From a virus, in IMG/VR virus record IMGVR_UViG_3300029787_005452, positions 121,198 through 185,197 of that record: a stretch of DNA of 64,000 nucleotides, one strand, 5' to 3'. Positions within the stretch are counted from its first letter, which is position 1. The number at the start of each line of letters is the position of its first letter. This document shows, in pieces, positions 1 through 8,759 of the stretch. The position numbers and the translations under genes are program-made. The notes under the pieces were generated by a model. That model was not told where the DNA came from and ran no database searches. It saw only the letters and a list, made by a program, of their open reading frames with translations.

Positions 1-568
1 TATAATCTAATCGTTTTGCTTTTATTAAAAATACATAATGACCTTGTAAAGGGTTAATTTGAGCTATATCTTGATCTAATTTTTCAGTTATTTCAAAATA
101 TTTCGGTTGTCTATCACTAGGTCTATCATCTCCATACTCACTTAACTGGAATACATCACCGGCCTTAGGTTCTATAACATTAAATTGCTTTTCATATACT
201 GAACTTAAAGTAAAGAAGTTATCATAGAATGAAGATATATGAATATAAGCAGTTACCTCATCATCACTTTCAAAACCAAATTTAGAAAGCTGTATTGCAT
301 TTTCATTTAAAGTTACTGCTAAAATAATTTCTCTTGGTTGAGCAAATATTTTAGTGGTTTCTTCTCCGTAAAAATTATCAGCACTTAATAAGTTGTATGT
401 ATTAACAAAGTAATTTACTTTAGTTCCGTATAAATTTATTTGCTCTCTCCAATAATTAGAAAAAAGAGTACGTTCATTCGATTGTATAGACTTATCTGTG
501 AATCTAAAACAAGTTTCATCAGTCTGTACAATTCCTGGAAAATCACAATTATAATTAGGTTGACTCAT
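1..568 (-). CDS. Neck protein, T4 gp14-like (partial, 3' end outside window)
   Basis: The frame is open from ATG at 568 to the left edge, 189 codons, so the C-terminus is missing. The visible protein has the pattern of T4-type gp14 neck proteins: an early LYG...Y...NTYN segment, a YGE motif, then LSKFGFESDDEVTAYI, which matches the LSKFGLEIRDQVTF region of the family, followed by a GDVFQLSEY...FEI stretch. In T4, gp14 joins gp13 at the head-tail junction and stabilises filled heads. Its ATG overlaps the TGA of the upstream gene in an ATGA quadruplet, so translation is probably coupled. Assignment is by remembered family pattern, not by alignment. Confidence 0.7.
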   Translation of the reverse strand, partial: MSQPNYNCDFPGIVQTDETCFRFTDKSIQSNERTLFSNYWREQINLYGTKVNYFVNTYNLLSADNFYGEETTKIFAQPREIILAVTLNENAIQLSKFGFESDDEVTAYIHISSFYDNFFTLSSVYEKQFNVIEPKAGDVFQLSEYGDDRPSDRQPKYFEITEKLDQDIAQINPLQGHYVFLIKAKRLDY

Positions 569-906
569 TTTTCAATAACGAATTTTTTTAATTTTTCATC
601 AAAATATAACTTAATACCAGTACTACCCAATTTTTTTACTTCACCTTTGAAAGGTATTACATTATATTCTTTTCTTATATATTCAAGATCAGGGGTACCG
701 CAAACTTTTTTACCTGAGCCTTGTCTTAAAAGTTCAATATTTGAATTTTTAGTTGGGTCTGTTTTAACATAATCAGGTACTATGTTTTGATGAATTCTCA
801 TATAATGGGGATCACCAGCACCTGGTATAGCCCTTCTATGTCTATGATTTATTCCAGGTTTAGCCCCCTGATATTTATTTTCATAAAATTTGCAAAATCT
901 TAACAT
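565..906 (-). CDS. Hypothetical basic protein, 113 aa, upstream of neck gene
   Basis: I do not recognise this protein. It is basic and has a His/Arg-rich N-terminal segment (NHRHRRAIPGAG) and no membrane helix or signal peptide. Its ATG lies five bases after a TTAAATA late-type box, and its TGA overlaps the ATG of the gp14-like gene, so the two form one late operon. Position suggests a head-completion or neck role, but that is inference only. Confidence 0.75.
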   Translation of the reverse strand: MLRFCKFYENKYQGAKPGINHRHRRAIPGAGDPHYMRIHQNIVPDYVKTDPTKNSNIELLRQGSGKKVCGTPDLEYIRKEYNVIPFKGEVKKLGSTGIKLYFDEKLKKFVIEK

Positions 907-911
907 AATTA

Positions 912-918
912 TATTTAA
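912..918 (-). promoter_or_regulatory. Late-type promoter box TTAAATA
   Basis: On the minus strand TTAAATA is followed by TAATT and then the ATG at 906, a spacing of 5. It matches the T4 late consensus TATAAATA at six of seven shared positions. Confidence 0.65.
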
Positions 919-919
919 G

Positions 920-952
920 CAAAAAAAAGCGCAACCAAATTAATGGTTACGC
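920..952 (-). terminator. Rho-independent terminator of the 976-1866 gene
   Basis: On the minus strand GCG-T-AACC and GGTT-G-CGC form a stem with one mismatch and an eight-base loop, followed directly by eight T residues. It lies between the acidic-protein gene and the next late promoter, so the two units are transcribed separately. Confidence 0.75.
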
Positions 953-975
953 AATTTAAATTGAAATCTAATCTT

Positions 976-1866
976 TTATTGTATGAAATCTGCCCCAGCT
1001 TGTAATGCTACTTTATTTGCTTTACTTTGGAGCTTGCCTTTAGCATCAGCTAATGGTTTTGGTTCTGCTTCAACATACTTCTTAGTTGAATCGGATGCTT
1101 TACCACTTTTTGGTTTAACCTTACCAACTTTATTATTACCACCGTGTGTTAAACCTGAATCCTTTTGATTAACCAATGCGTGACCCATTTCTTCAGCATC
1201 TACTGCTTCTTTATGTGTATCGTCTTCGTCTTCGTCTTCTCCATCTTCTTCAGCTTCTTCAAAGCTTTCAAATCCATTTTCTTCCATTTCAGCAGAATAA
1301 TCTTCTTCACCATCTGCATCATCATCATCACCATCTTCTTCTTCGCCCATTGCTGCTTGCAGCATGTCGCAAAGTGACTTGGCCATATCACGATCTAACG
1401 TAATTGTAACTTCGTCTGATTCGGTGTCTGCTACTTCGGTATCAATACCAAGTGCATCCAATTCTTGTGTTTCTTGATCTGAGTGCATTTCTTCACCCAT
1501 AACGTTTTCAAAGAGTTTGTCAAAAGTTGATTTCATATTATTATTTATACTCTCTTTTACCTTTTTCTCTAGTTTTTTATTTTTTTTGTTATATTCTTGT
1601 GAAGAATATATCTCACTATTATATAATTCATCTTCTACACCGTTATGTTTAGGGTCTATAACGTTGCTATATATTTCCCCCTTATCAGCATTTTCTGGAC
1701 CAGAACTATTATCATTAGCAAAGCCATGTTTAACGTCGTTAGGTTTCACCGGCGGTTTACCTACTTTTGTTCCCATTTTAGCTGCTTTTACACCTGGTGC
1801 GTTTTCAGATAGAATGCTATTATTATATGTATTCCATATTTCGGTTAGAGTATTTGATCTAGACAT
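976..1866 (-). CDS. Acidic hypothetical protein, 296 aa, divergent from terminase
   Basis: I do not recognise a family. The first usable ATG is at 1866: it sits five bases after a perfect TATAAATA late box, whereas the longer frame to 1902 would start inside the promoter. The N-terminal half is polar and lysine-rich with a short KKNKKLEKKVKES stretch. The middle (about residues 175-225) is an almost continuous run of Asp and Glu, and the C-terminus is Lys/Ala-rich. Strong charge segregation and a late promoter would suit a scaffold or head-core protein, but no motif proves this. It is followed by a good terminator. Confidence 0.7.
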   Translation of the reverse strand: MSRSNTLTEIWNTYNNSILSENAPGVKAAKMGTKVGKPPVKPNDVKHGFANDNSSGPENADKGEIYSNVIDPKHNGVEDELYNSEIYSSQEYNKKNKKLEKKVKESINNNMKSTFDKLFENVMGEEMHSDQETQELDALGIDTEVADTESDEVTITLDRDMAKSLCDMLQAAMGEEEDGDDDDADGEEDYSAEMEENGFESFEEAEEDGEDEDEDDTHKEAVDAEEMGHALVNQKDSGLTHGGNNKVGKVKPKSGKASDSTKKYVEAEPKPLADAKGKLQSKANKVALQAGADFIQ

Positions 1867-1871
1867 GTAAA

Positions 1872-1879
1872 TATTTATA
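1872..1879 (-). promoter_or_regulatory. Late promoter, exact T4 consensus TATAAATA
   Basis: The minus strand reads TATAAATA, then TTTAC, then ATG at 1866. The plus-strand complement gives a partly overlapping GTAAATA at 1867-1873, 11 bases before the terminase ATG, so this segment may fire in both directions. Confidence 0.75.
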
Positions 1880-1884
1880 GCAAA

Positions 1885-3570
1885 ATGCCTAAAGATAAAC
1901 AAAATTATATGAACAACCCAAATCTCCCTACAACTGGGGCTGAATTTGAATATACTCCAGCAATGGTAAAAGAGTTAAAAAAATGTGAAAAAAATATTTT
2001 ACATTTTGCTGAAAAGTTTTTTTACATTATATCATTAGATGAAGGTAAGAAGACTATCAACTTACATTATTGTCAAAAAAGAGCTTTACGTAAAATGAGA
2101 GATAATAGATTTTTTATATTATTAGCTTCTAGACAGATTGGTAAGACCACAATGATGACGATATATGCTTTATGGGTTGCATGCTTTAATAATGACCAGC
2201 GCATACTTATTGTAGCTAATAAGGAAGGTACTGCTTTAGAAATAATGAGTAGAATTAGACTAGCATATGAAGAATTACCAAATTGGTTGAAACCCGGTGT
2301 AAAAGAATATGGTAAAACATCTATTGTATTAGCTAACGGTACGAGAATAGGTATATCTACTACTACCGGTACAGCTGCTCGTGGTCAATCAGTTAACTGT
2401 TTAATACTTGATGAGTTGGCGTTTATTGAACCTCATTTAGTGGAAGATTTCTGGAAATCAGTATACCCTATTGTTTCATCGTCTAAAAAATCAAAAATCT
2501 TTATAGCATCTACCGCTAATGGTACTGATAACCTATTTTATAAATTATATTCAGGCGCTGAATCAGATGAAAACGGGTGGGCTTCAGATAAAATTTTATG
2601 GAATGAAATACCTGGTAGAAATGAAAGATGGAAGCAAGAAACTATTAATAGCATTGGTAGTTTTGAAGCTTTTCAGCAAGAATTTAACTGTGAATTTATT
2701 TCTAATAGTGAAAGTTCATTGGATGATGAGCTTTTTCAAAAATTAAAGAGTAAAACCAATGAACCGGCATTTGTATTTGATGACGGTAAATATCTTTTAT
2801 GGGATGAACCTAAAGAAGATAGAATATATGTAGTAAGTGTAGATACTAGTGAGGGTCTAGGTAAAGATGCTTCAGTTGTACAAGTTTTAGATTATACTGA
2901 TCTTACCCATATTAATCAAGTTGCAGTTTATCATAATAATGAAATATCTCCATATAATTTTACTGAAAAGGTTTATGAAATATTGCAACATTGGGGTAAC
3001 CCTTTAGTTTGCGTTGAAAGAAATAATAGTGGTGGTCAAATAGTTGATATTTTAAAAAATACCCATGATTATGAAAATATAGTTTCATGGGGCGGTGCAA
3101 TAGCAAATAGAAAAAAACAACAATTAGGTATAATATCTCATACTAATACTAAATATAAAGCAGTAACTAACATGAGGTATTGGATAAATGAGCTTGAGTC
3201 AGTTCAAATAAATGATTCAAGGACTATTAAAGAATTAAAAAACTATGTAAAGGCACCAAACGGTACATGGAATGCAAAGAAAGGTTATCATGATGATTTA
3301 GTCACCTCTCTCATGTGGAACCTTATTATATTATTAGATGATATAGTTGAACAGTATTTTGAAGTAATAAAAAGAGACACAAATAATAGACCATTAGAGT
3401 TGCAACAAATGGATTTTGGTATTAAATATTTTATGAACCCGACTTCTATTTATACAAATGAAAAATCAGGTTCACCCAATACATTACCAGTTATTATAGG
3501 CAACGCTTCAAATACAGATAGTGAAATAGATTATTTACAAAATCAAGGTTTTAAAATATGGCAGCAATAA
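1885..3570 (+). CDS. Terminase large subunit (T4 gp17-like packaging ATPase/nuclease)
   Basis: This is the DNA-packaging motor: it translocates DNA into the prohead by ATP hydrolysis and cuts concatemers. The N-terminal ATPase domain has Walker A SRQIGKTT at residues 82-89, close to T4 SRQLGKTT, and Walker B LILDELAF with D176 and E177. The C-terminal RNase H-like nuclease begins at VVSVDTSEGLGKD with D320 as the expected first metal ligand. Length (561 aa) is a little shorter than T4 gp17. ATG at 1885 lacks a Shine-Dalgarno. The 3' end overlaps the next gene by 13 bases, unlike T4, where gp17 is followed directly by the sheath. Confidence 0.95.
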   Translation: MPKDKQNYMNNPNLPTTGAEFEYTPAMVKELKKCEKNILHFAEKFFYIISLDEGKKTINLHYCQKRALRKMRDNRFFILLASRQIGKTTMMTIYALWVACFNNDQRILIVANKEGTALEIMSRIRLAYEELPNWLKPGVKEYGKTSIVLANGTRIGISTTTGTAARGQSVNCLILDELAFIEPHLVEDFWKSVYPIVSSSKKSKIFIASTANGTDNLFYKLYSGAESDENGWASDKILWNEIPGRNERWKQETINSIGSFEAFQQEFNCEFISNSESSLDDELFQKLKSKTNEPAFVFDDGKYLLWDEPKEDRIYVVSVDTSEGLGKDASVVQVLDYTDLTHINQVAVYHNNEISPYNFTEKVYEILQHWGNPLVCVERNNSGGQIVDILKNTHDYENIVSWGGAIANRKKQQLGIISHTNTKYKAVTNMRYWINELESVQINDSRTIKELKNYVKAPNGTWNAKKGYHDDLVTSLMWNLIILLDDIVEQYFEVIKRDTNNRPLELQQMDFGIKYFMNPTSIYTNEKSGSPNTLPVIIGNASNTDSEIDYLQNQGFKIWQQ

Positions 3571-4172
3571 ATCAATCACAGTTTAATAAAAGTAGATTAG
3601 ATAAGTTTTTACTTATATTAAATTTACCCCCTGTTCTTAAAGACATAAGTAAAAAAGATCTTGGAAGTAGAGATAATAAAGTTGTTATAGAAAATAGCTT
3701 ACAATTTTCAGTATACGGTGCTGTTGTACCATCTGTTCAAGTACCTGCTGAAGATCTTTTCTACGGGGGACAATCACTTAAAGTATCTAAACATACTAGA
3801 CCGGTTTATGAAAACGTAACGGTAAATTTTACTGTAGATAATGAATTTAATAATTATTGGGTATTATATAAATGGTTAGATTTACTTAATGATGAAGAAT
3901 TATCTAAATTTAACGGTAAAGATGTAGCTAATACAGTTAAAATGGAGCCAGTAAATAATAGAAATGGTAAAAGTTTAAGTCCGCAATCATTATATCAAGC
4001 TGATATAACTTTATTAGCATTAGACGAGTTTGATAAAAGTAAAGTAAAATTCATTTATACGAAAGCTTTTCCTATTAGTTTAGGAGGGCTTAATTTTAAT
4101 TATAGGACCGCAGGTGAAATTGAAACTACCTTTGAATTTGCGTTTTCTCAATTAAAAGTTGAACTGCTTTAG
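3558..4172 (+). CDS. Tail tube-fold virion protein (gp19/gp54 superfamily-like)
   Basis: This 204-residue protein overlaps the end of the terminase gene by 13 bases and has a weak AAGG nine bases before its ATG. It contains the alternating beta pattern typical of T4 tube-like proteins: VPSVQVPAEDLFYGGQ near the N-terminus, then NVTVNFTVDNEFNNYWVLYK, and a C-terminal beta segment ending EFAFSQLKVEL. The true gp19 candidate is at 7296, so this is probably a second tube-fold protein, such as a tail terminator, tube-end or hub-adjacent component. The exact role is unresolved. Confidence 0.65.
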   Translation: MAAINQSQFNKSRLDKFLLILNLPPVLKDISKKDLGSRDNKVVIENSLQFSVYGAVVPSVQVPAEDLFYGGQSLKVSKHTRPVYENVTVNFTVDNEFNNYWVLYKWLDLLNDEELSKFNGKDVANTVKMEPVNNRNGKSLSPQSLYQADITLLALDEFDKSKVKFIYTKAFPISLGGLNFNYRTAGEIETTFEFAFSQLKVELL

Positions 4173-4215
4173 TCTATATTTATAATTTCATTTAAAAAAA
4201 ATAGCATTAAAACCA

Positions 4216-4222
4216 TTAAATA
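4216..4222 (+). promoter_or_regulatory. Late-type promoter box TTAAATA (sheath gene)
   Basis: TTAAATA, spacer ATTGT of 5, then the sheath ATG at 4228. Confidence 0.65.
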
Positions 4223-4227
4223 ATTGT

Positions 4228-6627
4228 ATGCGTACGATACAATCTCCAGGGGTAGAAATAAAAGAAGTCGATTTAAGTTTGAGACCTGTTTTTCCAACAG
4301 GTACAAACATTATGGTTGCTGGTTATTCTGATAAAGGTCCAACAGACGAAGTTATTCAAGTAACAAGTCAGAGTGAATTTGAACAGATTTATGGGGTTCC
4401 ATCTACTCCAGCAGAAAGATATTTTTACCATACGGTAAGACCATTATTTCAATCTCCAGCTAACATTTTAACGTATAGATTACCATATGGTTCAGAATCC
4501 GGTAACGGTTTTGGTAACGATTACGGGGTTTTAGCCTATCCAGTAAGTGCTATTAATATTGGTAATACAATAACAGAAGGAGATGACATTCCATATGGTG
4601 GGGGCCTTAGAACATTGAATCAATCACCATCAGGGGTAATGTATACACTTGGTAGACCAAAACATTTCTCCTTAACACAAAAGCAATATAATCAGATTTT
4701 ACAAAAAGATGGTTTTGATTTTAGTAATATCGGTACCAAAGCAGAAGAATTATCTTCATTTGAAACTTTAGGTAAAGCAGGTTTATTAGTCCTTAATAAA
4801 GGACAAACTACAATTGATGAAAAATTCCAAGGTTTTTATATCGGGGCAGTTGATAACACTAATCTTAACCCAGCAACAGACTTTGACGGTATTTTAAATA
4901 CAAAAACAATTGGGCAATCAGCTGAAGTTACGACAAATTACCTCTCGTTACCATCAACTAGATTAGACTTTACTCTATCGTCAATATCTGACAATAATAC
5001 AAGTACTTTTGGTCAAGAAGATGATAGTGTTTCAGAAATAATGGAAAATCTTAGTAAATTTGATATTGCTACTAATGATTTTGATGATACAGTTTCGTTA
5101 GGGTTATTTAAACTAAGACAATCACCATTCTCACCTGATACAATTAAATTAAATTATGTATTAAGTGAATCTTATGTTGGTTCATTTGATAGCTTTAGAC
5201 AAATTAATACATCTGATGGTGGTGCCCCGGTAAGCTTTTATTTGGATACAAAAGAAAATGATTCACCAAATGTGCAGATCTTAACTAATAAGTATGTATC
5301 ACATGCAGAAGATGGTGGTACTTGGTTAGATATTAATGGTAAACCTTCTAATAAAGTAAGATTTACATCAACCAAATTTGCAACAGATACAAGTAGTATT
5401 AAGAATATAGAGACGTTATCAGCTTCATACGGGGCAACAACATTAGCTCAGGCAGCAGCGTTATCAGCTTCGTTGTTTCAAACAACGAATCAGCTTGGTG
5501 CCGCAGATAGTTTATTCCCACTAGGTTCATATGCAAGTCAAGATTCTAAAACCAAGGATCTTGGTAGTATACCTGCAAAACTTGATAGATTATTCGATAC
5601 AGTCGAAAATATTGACTTATTTGATATCGACTTAACCTTAGATGGTGGTATTAGTACTATTAATGCAGTTTCTGAATTCTTAGAAAGAACAGGTCAAGGT
5701 AAGTATTTTGATGATACAGCACCGATTTCAGCTTTCGACGGTTTCTATACATCAGACATTGTTAATAATTTAACAACTGAAGCAAAAGCATTCAGAAGTG
5801 ATTGGAAAACAATCTTTGATAGGTTTGCAGAATTTGCAGAGAAACGTAGAAAAGATCATATGTTTGTAGCGGACTTACCGAAACCAATTTTTATACAAGG
5901 TAAGAGTTTCTTAACATTAGATGATCCTAATAAAAACTTCTCACTCAATGTGCTTAAGCCAATCCAAGCTCATACTAGTATTGTTAATACAAGTTATGCA
6001 GCAACTTATGCGCAGTGGGCACAAGTTTATGATTCATATTTAGATGATCAATGTTATGTACCGTTTTCAGGGTTTGCCGGTGCAGCAATGGCTAATACAG
6101 ATGCTAATTTCCAACCTTGGTTTGCACCAGCTGGATTTACTAGAGGGGTTGTAACTGGTGTTAACGATCTTGCATTATATCCTAAGCAGAAGCAAAGAGA
6201 TCAACTTTATAAGATATCGACTAACCCAGTAGCATTCTTCCCAGGAGAAGGATTTGTAATATTTGGTCAGAAAACGTTACTCAAGAAACCAAGTGCATTT
6301 GATAGAATTAATGTAAGACGTTTATTCTTAAATCTAGAAAAAGCTACTAGACAAACAGTTAAGTATTTTGTTTTTGAACCTAATACATTATTAACTCGTA
6401 CGAGAGTGTTAAATACATTAACACCTATTTTTGATAATGCTAAAAATACTGAAGGGGTTTACGATTTCTTAGTAGTTTGTGATGAAAGAAATAATACACC
6501 AACAGTAATTGATCAGAACGAGCTTATTGTTGATATATATCTCAAACCAGTAAGAGCTGCAGAATTTATTTTAGTTAATTTCTACGCAACCAAGACTGGA
6601 GCTGATTTCAATGAATTGGTTGGTTAA
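4228..6627 (+). CDS. Contractile tail sheath protein (T4 gp18-like)
   Basis: The protein opens with IQSPGVEIKEVDLS, the hallmark N-terminus of phage sheath proteins (T4: SPGIELKE). It continues with a long body and a C-terminal domain that includes a typical VFEPNTLLTRTRV...L...F segment and LIVDIYLKPVRAAEFILVNF. Sheath subunits polymerise around the tube and contract to drive it through the envelope. At 799 aa it is longer than T4 gp18 (659 aa), the extra length lying in the middle domain that faces outward in T4. It has its own late box and no Shine-Dalgarno. Confidence 0.95.
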   Translation: MRTIQSPGVEIKEVDLSLRPVFPTGTNIMVAGYSDKGPTDEVIQVTSQSEFEQIYGVPSTPAERYFYHTVRPLFQSPANILTYRLPYGSESGNGFGNDYGVLAYPVSAINIGNTITEGDDIPYGGGLRTLNQSPSGVMYTLGRPKHFSLTQKQYNQILQKDGFDFSNIGTKAEELSSFETLGKAGLLVLNKGQTTIDEKFQGFYIGAVDNTNLNPATDFDGILNTKTIGQSAEVTTNYLSLPSTRLDFTLSSISDNNTSTFGQEDDSVSEIMENLSKFDIATNDFDDTVSLGLFKLRQSPFSPDTIKLNYVLSESYVGSFDSFRQINTSDGGAPVSFYLDTKENDSPNVQILTNKYVSHAEDGGTWLDINGKPSNKVRFTSTKFATDTSSIKNIETLSASYGATTLAQAAALSASLFQTTNQLGAADSLFPLGSYASQDSKTKDLGSIPAKLDRLFDTVENIDLFDIDLTLDGGISTINAVSEFLERTGQGKYFDDTAPISAFDGFYTSDIVNNLTTEAKAFRSDWKTIFDRFAEFAEKRRKDHMFVADLPKPIFIQGKSFLTLDDPNKNFSLNVLKPIQAHTSIVNTSYAATYAQWAQVYDSYLDDQCYVPFSGFAGAAMANTDANFQPWFAPAGFTRGVVTGVNDLALYPKQKQRDQLYKISTNPVAFFPGEGFVIFGQKTLLKKPSAFDRINVRRLFLNLEKATRQTVKYFVFEPNTLLTRTRVLNTLTPIFDNAKNTEGVYDFLVVCDERNNTPTVIDQNELIVDIYLKPVRAAEFILVNFYATKTGADFNELVG

Positions 6628-6640
6628 ACATTTATAGTTC

Positions 6641-6647
6641 ATAAATA
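6641..6647 (+). promoter_or_regulatory. Late-type promoter box ATAAATA
   Basis: ATAAATA, spacer TTATT of 5, then ATG at 6653. Confidence 0.65.
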
Positions 6648-6652
6648 TTATT

Positions 6653-7273
6653 ATGCCAGATACTAAATTAACAGATTTAGAGATAGTAACTCAACCTAAG
6701 GATGGAGACATATTATATATTGTCGATATTAATCAAGATGCGTCTAAACAAATAACCTATAATAACCTAGTAGGTACTAAAATAGATTCTTTAAGTGCAT
6801 CATTTGATACTCTTAATGTAAATTTGACTGCAGATATAGGTTCTAATACCACTAACATTACAACTGCTCAGAATGATATACTTGAAAATTCAACTGATAT
6901 AAATACACTTAGTTCTGATACTTTAACTTTATCAGCTGATGTAGCTAATCTTAGCGCTAATGTCTTTACAAAAGACCCAACTATTAGTGGTGTAGATAAT
7001 GGTAATACTTTTAGCTTTGGTACTGCAATGACAATTAATTCTGCTGCACCTGTAACACAGCATGTTACTACATTTAATACACAAATAGGAGATGTTGGCG
7101 TGGTAGGTTTAAGTGCTGAAGGAGGTTTAAGTGGCTTAGAAACCAATTTTTATCCAATGAGTGCTAATAAATGTGAACTAATTATAAGTACAAGAGTAAA
7201 CGATGATAGAACTATTACAATTCCAGCAAATACAGTATTTACATATTTTCTAGTTAGATCTGTTATTCAATAA
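6653..7273 (+). CDS. Short coiled-coil fibre protein with shared anchor-like N-terminus
   Basis: The first 40 residues (TKLTDLEIV, GDILYIVDINQDASKQITYN) follow the same plan as the N-termini of the fibres at 22980, 30934, 46703 and 55355: a short helix, a G-D/S-x-x-I-P/V strand, then a Thr/Lys turn. Residues 45-110 are heptad-like, rich in Leu, Ser, Asn and Thr, as in trimeric phage whiskers and short fibres. The C-terminal 90 residues look beta-rich. Position between sheath and tube genes suggests a tail or neck fibre. It has its own late box. Confidence 0.65.
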   Translation: MPDTKLTDLEIVTQPKDGDILYIVDINQDASKQITYNNLVGTKIDSLSASFDTLNVNLTADIGSNTTNITTAQNDILENSTDINTLSSDTLTLSADVANLSANVFTKDPTISGVDNGNTFSFGTAMTINSAAPVTQHVTTFNTQIGDVGVVGLSAEGGLSGLETNFYPMSANKCELIISTRVNDDRTITIPANTVFTYFLVRSVIQ

Positions 7274-7283
7274 ACTATAAAGA

Positions 7284-7290
7284 TTAAATA
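7284..7290 (+). promoter_or_regulatory. Late-type promoter box TTAAATA (tube gene)
   Basis: TTAAATA, spacer ATTAT of 5, then ATG at 7296. Confidence 0.65.
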
Positions 7291-7295
7291 ATTAT

Positions 7296-7841
7296 ATGGC
7301 AGACACAACACAAACAATTCAAGGTTTTTATACACAAGCACAAGCTAAGGATTTTGCTAGAAATAATCTATTTAGAGTCTTAAATATCAATTTTGGAGGT
7401 GGTACTGAAGTATCATTTGATGAATCAGATTTAGTTTATGCTACAACAGCTACATTACCAGGTAAAACAATTGGTAATGTAGCAGTACCTTACATGGGTT
7501 TAAATTTTAATGTACCTGGTACAGTTACATATGATGGTAGCGACGCTTATACATTACAGTTTCGATCTGATGAATCTCATAACTTAAGAGAAAAATTCTT
7601 ACAAGTTCAAGCAGATACTTTTGACGATGAAGATAGTACAGGTAACTATTTTATGCCAACAGCTGATGCGGTTATTGATTTAGTTCTTTTAAATAAGGAA
7701 TTAGATAGAGTAGCGCAATATCAATTAGTAGGTTGTTCTATTCGGAATGTAGGTCCTCAATCATATGATTCTACTGGTGCAGGTGATGTCGTAACATTTG
7801 ATACAACAGTTGCTTACCATTACTTCAGAAAGACAGCATAA
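7296..7841 (+). CDS. Tail tube protein (T4 gp19-like)
   Basis: The 181-residue size is near T4 gp19 (163 aa). FARNNLFRVLNINF, ATLPGKTIGNVAVPYMGL, FNVPG and a later LREKF segment match the layout of T4-like tube subunits, which stack as hexameric rings inside the sheath. The gene has its own late promoter and is followed by a strong terminator at 7865-7890, so a short high-level transcript is likely, as expected for a major tail protein. Confidence 0.85.
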   Translation: MADTTQTIQGFYTQAQAKDFARNNLFRVLNINFGGGTEVSFDESDLVYATTATLPGKTIGNVAVPYMGLNFNVPGTVTYDGSDAYTLQFRSDESHNLREKFLQVQADTFDDEDSTGNYFMPTADAVIDLVLLNKELDRVAQYQLVGCSIRNVGPQSYDSTGAGDVVTFDTTVAYHYFRKTA

Positions 7842-7864
7842 CACATATAAAAACATCTAAATCT

Positions 7865-7890
7865 AAAAGCTCTCTTTGAGAGCTTTTTTT
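7865..7890 (+). terminator. Rho-independent terminator after tail tube gene
   Basis: AAAAGCTCTC and GAGAGCTTTT form a ten-base-pair stem around a TTT loop and run into a T-tract. It follows the tube gene stop by about 23 bases and precedes the next late box. Confidence 0.88.
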
Positions 7891-7894
7891 ATGC

Positions 7895-7901
7895 ATAAAT
7901 A
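7895..7901 (+). promoter_or_regulatory. Late-type promoter box ATAAATA
   Basis: ATAAATA, spacer TTATT of 5, then ATG at 7907. It lies directly downstream of the terminator. Confidence 0.68.
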
Positions 7902-7906
7902 TTATT

Positions 7907-8758
7907 ATGCCAGGTATTTTAAATTCTATAAACAATGCTGTTCAAAGTATTGGTAATAAAGCAAATAGTCTTATAGGTGGCTCATTAGCTCAACCTGGTT
8001 TAAGTTTATTTGGTACTAATTTACCATTCACACCTTTAATTAGCTTTAGAGATAGATTTTTAAATAGTTTAGATCAGTGGAATACATCTATACCTTTAAA
8101 CACTCAGTTTATTGTTTTAATAGATAATTTTCCATTAGGTTTAACTACTAACGTTTTACAAAATTTAGAACCAATTGTACAACGCACTGGTTTTGATATA
8201 AATTTACCCAAAGCAACTTTAACTAATTATAAAAATCAAGCTATAGTAGGTTGTATTTTTACTAATGGGTTTAATATAGGTGATGATAGTTTAGAAGCAG
8301 ATTCAGCTAAAATTGAAAATAATAGGGGATTCATACAAGGAACTATATTAAAAAATAGGTCAGATTTCGCGTCAAATAAATTTACCCTTAGCCTTAGGGA
8401 AACTAACTCATCATTTGTAGATTTTGTAATAAGGCCTTGGGTTATAATGGCATCTCATTTTGGTATGGTAGCTAGAGATAAATCTAATCCTGCAGAGTTA
8501 TTAAAAGACCCTAAAGTTAATTTAACAGTGGTCCAATATACAAGAAGTGATAAAGGTCTGTCACAGATACCAAGAAAAACTTGGAGATTTTATAACTGCG
8601 TACCTACATCAGTAAGTACAAGAGATTATCAATATGGTGAAGCAGAAGACGTAAAAAACTTTGATACAACATGGGTATACGATAGATATGAAATTAGTAG
8701 TAACTTATATATGAATGTAGGTGAGCTTATTAAAGCTATTAATCCGTTCCCTTTCTAA
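7907..8758 (+). CDS. Baseplate tube-initiator-like protein (gp54-like)
   Basis: The 283-residue protein has a Gly/Asn-rich N-terminus and a tube-like beta domain. The C-terminal segment KTWRFYNCVPTSVSTRDYQY, followed by TTWVYDRYEIS, has the form seen in T4-type gp54/gp48 and other tube-fold baseplate caps. In T4, gp54 caps the hub and nucleates tube growth. The neighbours (tube gene before, gp26/gp51-like chaperones and tape measure after) fit. Which T4 protein it equals is uncertain, because the gene at 12126 resembles gp48 more. Confidence 0.65.
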   Translation: MPGILNSINNAVQSIGNKANSLIGGSLAQPGLSLFGTNLPFTPLISFRDRFLNSLDQWNTSIPLNTQFIVLIDNFPLGLTTNVLQNLEPIVQRTGFDINLPKATLTNYKNQAIVGCIFTNGFNIGDDSLEADSAKIENNRGFIQGTILKNRSDFASNKFTLSLRETNSSFVDFVIRPWVIMASHFGMVARDKSNPAELLKDPKVNLTVVQYTRSDKGLSQIPRKTWRFYNCVPTSVSTRDYQYGEAEDVKNFDTTWVYDRYEISSNLYMNVGELIKAINPFPF

Positions 8759-8759
8759 A

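Noticed and set aside
1-567. Plus-strand frame beginning at 440 as a gene
   Set aside because: The minus-strand gp14-like reading gives clear family patterns and the ATGA overlap; the plus frame is a shadow.
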